From NCBI GenBank assembly GCA_035480535.1, contig DATIHQ010000010.1, positions 1 through 15,682 of the forward strand: a DNA stretch of 15,682 bases, in the 5' to 3' direction. Both the position numbers and the translations under genes were made by a program. Under the pieces are notes generated by a model, which saw only the letters and a list, made by a program, of their open reading frames with translations, was not told where the DNA came from and searched no databases. This stretch comes from DATIHQ01 sp035480535. Its GTDB lineage: Bacteria; Chlamydiota; Chlamydiia; Chlamydiales; SM23-39. Below, piece after piece: positions 14,273-15,682 of this stretch (its first letter is position 1; every line of letters begins with the position of its first letter).

Positions 14273-14452
14273 ATGGACTCTATAAGCGGTATTAACTCAA
14301 ATCTCAGTGCCTATGCGTCGATCCAAAACGCGGCTACACTAGAGAAAGAGACTAAAGAAAAGCTGATCGAGGCGATTCTCGCCAACATGCAAGGCAAAGG
14401 CGGCAGCGTAAACATCAGCGATCTCTTAAGCTCATTAGGCATCAAGACCTAA
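14273..14452 (+). CDS. Unrecognised 59-residue protein with its own promoter and terminator
   Basis: I do not recognise the product. It begins MDSISGINSNLSAYASIQNA, continues as a charged, probably amphipathic helix (LEKETKEKLIEAILANMQ, residues 23-40), a GKGGS turn, and a short C-terminal helix (VNISDLLSSLGIKT). It has no Cys, Trp, Pro, Phe, Arg or His, no signal peptide and no membrane segment. AGAGGAAA stands 3 nt before the ATG, a near-consensus promoter lies at 14201-14229 and an intrinsic terminator directly after the stop at 14460-14478, so it is a complete, probably highly expressed, single-gene unit. The Ser/Asn/Ala-rich, polar N-terminus would suit a type III secreted protein or a small structural/regulatory protein; this is inference. 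It is between alr and the MerR gene and is easily missed because of its size. Confidence 0.8.
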   Translation: MDSISGINSNLSAYASIQNAATLEKETKEKLIEAILANMQGKGGSVNISDLLSSLGIKT

Positions 14453-14459
14453 CATCGAC

Positions 14460-14485
14460 GACCGGGTCCCCCCCGGTCTATTTTT
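14460..14485 (+). terminator. Intrinsic terminator of the 59-codon gene
   Basis: A 7-bp perfect stem GACCGGG (14460-14466) / CCCGGTC (14472-14478) with a 5-nt loop is followed by TATTTTTAT. It lies 7 nt after the stop codon. Confidence 0.85.
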
Positions 14486-14566
14486 ATCAGCCCTTCAATC
14501 TCCAATTGCCCCAGCGCCCAGTCATTCTAGATTTTAAATGTAAGAAATTTTTTAAAAATTTGATGC

Positions 14567-14598
14567 TTGACCCCTACGTATACGTCGTTCCTTAGAAT
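14567..14598 (+). promoter_or_regulatory. MerR-type promoter with 20-bp spacer and central dyad
   Basis: TTGACC (14567-14572) and TAGAAT (14593-14598) are 20 nt apart, longer than the normal 17, which is the hallmark of promoters remodelled by MerR-family activators. The spacer contains the perfect palindrome ACGTATACGT (14576-14585), matching the ACGT-type half sites seen at TipA-like regulator operators. It lies just upstream of the MerR/TipA-like gene, so autoregulation is the simplest reading. No other gene is in position to be its target on this side. Confidence 0.75.
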
Positions 14599-14609
14599 GG
14601 GCCCATTCT
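14594..14609. promoter_or_regulatory. 16-nt perfect palindrome at the MerR gene transcription start
   Basis: AGAATGGGCCCATTCT reads the same on both strands. It overlaps the -10 and the predicted start point (about 14605) of the MerR-type promoter. It could be a second operator or an early RNA hairpin. Function is inferred only from position. Confidence 0.5.
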
Positions 14610-14645
14610 TTAAAATCATAGGGATATTAAAGAAAAAGGAAATCG

Positions 14646-15425
14646 ATGGCTTACACAGTTAAAAAATTGAGCGAACTCTCTGGCGTGACGGTACGCACGC
14701 TCTATTTCTACGAGGAAATCGGTCTTCTAAAGCCAGCCTATTACGGCGCTAATGGCTACCGGTATTACGAGGAAAAGGAACTTCTGCAGCTGCAGCAGAT
14801 CTTGTTTTTTAAGGAGTTGGGCTTTTCGTTAAAACAGATCCAAAAAGTTCTGGGCAGAGACGATTTTGATCAGCTCTCAGCCCTCTATTCTCACCGCAAG
14901 TCTTTGAATCAAGAATGGGAGAAAATAGGGCTGTTGCTTAAGACCATCGATAGGACAATTAAGCACTTGAAAGGAAAGAAAAAAATGAAAGACAAAGAGA
15001 TCTTCGATGGGTTCTGTATTACCCTAGTGAAGAAAGCAAAAGCTGGCGAATCGTATTTTGCCGCTGAAGAGATCGTCGGGAAAAGTGTTAAAAATCCAAC
15101 TAAGAACATTGAAGACGTCAAAAAAAGAGGGAAGGCTTTTTACGAAAATATGAACAAAATGGCTCACGCGATCTTCAAAGAGCTCGTTCATTGCATCGAA
15201 AAAGGATTAGATCCTGCATCGGATGAAGTACAGCGCTTGATAAAAAAACATCATGCGTTGGTGGAACAGATTCATGATGCAACTCAAGAAGTGTACAAGG
15301 CAATGGCTCAGTTGTATCGGGAACATCCCGAGCTCAGAAAACAGCTAGACCCATTTCATCCGCAATTGGCTGAATTCATGGCGGAAGCGATGAGAATATT
15401 CGCAGAAAGAAAACTAACTCGATAA
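14646..15425 (+). CDS. MerR-family transcriptional regulator with TipAS-like ligand domain
   Basis: A 259-residue regulator. Residues 3-70 are the MerR DNA-binding domain: YTVKKLSELSGVTVRTLYFY as helix-turn-helix, the wing EIGLLKP...NGYRYY, then FFKELGFSLKQIQKVL. Residues about 75-112 form the dimerising coiled coil. Residues about 115-255 match the TipAS-type drug-sensing domain in pattern (DPASDEVQRLIKKHHALVEQIH, then AMAQLYREHPELRKQLDPFHPQLAEFMAEAM). Such proteins activate promoters with over-long spacers on binding small molecules. The gene is preceded by such a promoter and a leader of about 40 nt ending with AAGGAAATCG before ATG. The usual target gene (an exporter) is not next to it; downstream lies only the convergent ychF. 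Confidence 0.92.
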   Translation: MAYTVKKLSELSGVTVRTLYFYEEIGLLKPAYYGANGYRYYEEKELLQLQQILFFKELGFSLKQIQKVLGRDDFDQLSALYSHRKSLNQEWEKIGLLLKTIDRTIKHLKGKKKMKDKEIFDGFCITLVKKAKAGESYFAAEEIVGKSVKNPTKNIEDVKKRGKAFYENMNKMAHAIFKELVHCIEKGLDPASDEVQRLIKKHHALVEQIHDATQEVYKAMAQLYREHPELRKQLDPFHPQLAEFMAEAMRIFAERKLTR

Positions 15426-15436
15426 ACTGCTACAAT

Positions 15437-15464
15437 AAGCGGTCAGCTGAAAAGCTGGCCGCTT
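15437..15464. terminator. Hairpin between convergent merR-type gene and ychF
   Basis: A 12-bp stem, AAGCGGTCAGCT (15437-15448) / AGCTGGCCGCTT (15453-15464) with one G-U pair, closed by a GAAA tetraloop. It begins 11 nt after the regulator stop and ends directly at the ychF stop codon, so it can serve both strands. The T-tracts on either side are poor, so it may act as a barrier or 3'-end stabiliser as much as a classical terminator. Confidence 0.7.
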
Positions 15465-15682
15465 TCAGTTATGAAAGAATAAAATCACATCTCCATCTTT
15501 GACGATGTAGTCGCGGCCTTCTGAGGGGGCTTTGCCGGCGGCGCGGGCGCCGACGCGGCCGTGGTAGCGGATCATGTCGGAGTAGGAGACGACTTCGGCG
15601 CGGATAAAGCCTTTTTCAATGTCGCTGTGGATTTTGCCGGCAGCTTCGGCGGCGGGGGTGCCGTTTTTAATGGTCCAGGCGC
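15465..15682 (-). CDS. ychF: Ribosome-associated GTPase/ATPase YchF, C-terminal part (5' part outside window)
   Basis: Only the last 72 codons are present. They contain the YchF TGS-type C-terminus: AWTIKNGTPAAEAAGKIHSD, then EKGFIRAEVVSY, EGRDYIVKDGDVILFF and the stop at 15465. The N-terminal G domain (with the NxxE motif typical of YchF) is outside the window. YchF/OLA1 binds ATP and the ribosome. The gene is on the same strand as sctU and in Chlamydia a ychF gene lies next to the sctU gene as I recall; here about 2.6 kb of plus-strand genes come between. Confidence 0.93.
   Translation of the reverse strand, partial: AWTIKNGTPAAEAAGKIHSDIEKGFIRAEVVSYSDMIRYHGRVGARAAGKAPSEGRDYIVKDGDVILFFHN

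Noticed and set aside
14273..14452. 59-residue protein as the type III needle subunit (SctF) or a YjfB-like motility protein
   Set aside because: It lacks the needle-protein C-terminal pattern and is too short; the likeness to YjfB is limited to size and helical character.

Overview
The window reads as a piece of chromosome from a member of the phylum Chlamydiae. The best evidence is a minus-strand run encoding SctU, SctV, a CopN-like SctW gatekeeper, its small chaperone and amylomaltase MalQ, followed downstream by ribosomal protein L28 and a phospholipase D-family protein, with the C-terminus of the GTPase YchF on the other side. From memory, this matches the CT_084 to CT_092 block of Chlamydia trachomatis. 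The map / MarC-family neighbourhood at the left end likewise recalls CT_851/CT_852. Base composition looks richer in G+C than I expect for Chlamydia, and alr, a MYND protein and a TipA-type MerR regulator are present. An environmental ('chlamydia-like') lineage is therefore more likely than the human-pathogen genus. I cannot name the family or species.

Left part (1-2577): a truncated methionine aminopeptidase gene with an N-terminal SEC-C zinc motif (minus strand) is divergent from a MYND zinc-finger gene (plus strand). The MYND gene converges on, and overlaps by 10 nt, a translationally coupled marC-truA pair (minus). The MYND protein is a candidate host-directed effector.

Middle (2578-6465): a foldback repeat element, then (all minus strand, transcribed right to left) a secreted protein with transglutaminase-like and TPR regions, a small secreted protein of unknown function, L28, and a membrane-anchored protein with two HKD motifs that starts with TTG directly after the L28 stop codon. 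A clear sigma-70-like promoter (TTGACT-17-TATGAT) precedes the transglutaminase/TPR gene. A second foldback element separates this group from malQ.

Type III secretion block (6458-12886): sctU-sctV overlap by 4 nt. A 132-nt spacer with a long foldback follows, then sctW-chaperone-malQ, with every junction overlapping by 4 nt. The gatekeeper and its chaperone are therefore tied to the export gate and switch proteins, and a glycogen/maltodextrin enzyme is tied to the same mRNA.

Right part (12887-15682): a plus-strand cassette lies between sctU and ychF. It carries alr (alanine racemase), an unannotated 59-codon gene with its own near-consensus promoter and intrinsic terminator, and a MerR/TipA-type regulator whose promoter has the 20-bp spacer and dyad expected for MerR control. 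In Chlamydia proper these genes are, as far as I recall, absent from this position, so I infer an insertion or a lineage-specific retention.

The long spacers at 2578-2855, 6199-6457, 9558-9689 and 12887-13057 all carry GC-rich hairpin or foldback sequence, and parts are recognisably shared between them. This suggests a dispersed, non-coding repeat family in this genome. No gene-free stretch exceeds 300 nt, and I saw no tRNA, rRNA, CRISPR array, transposase or integrase.
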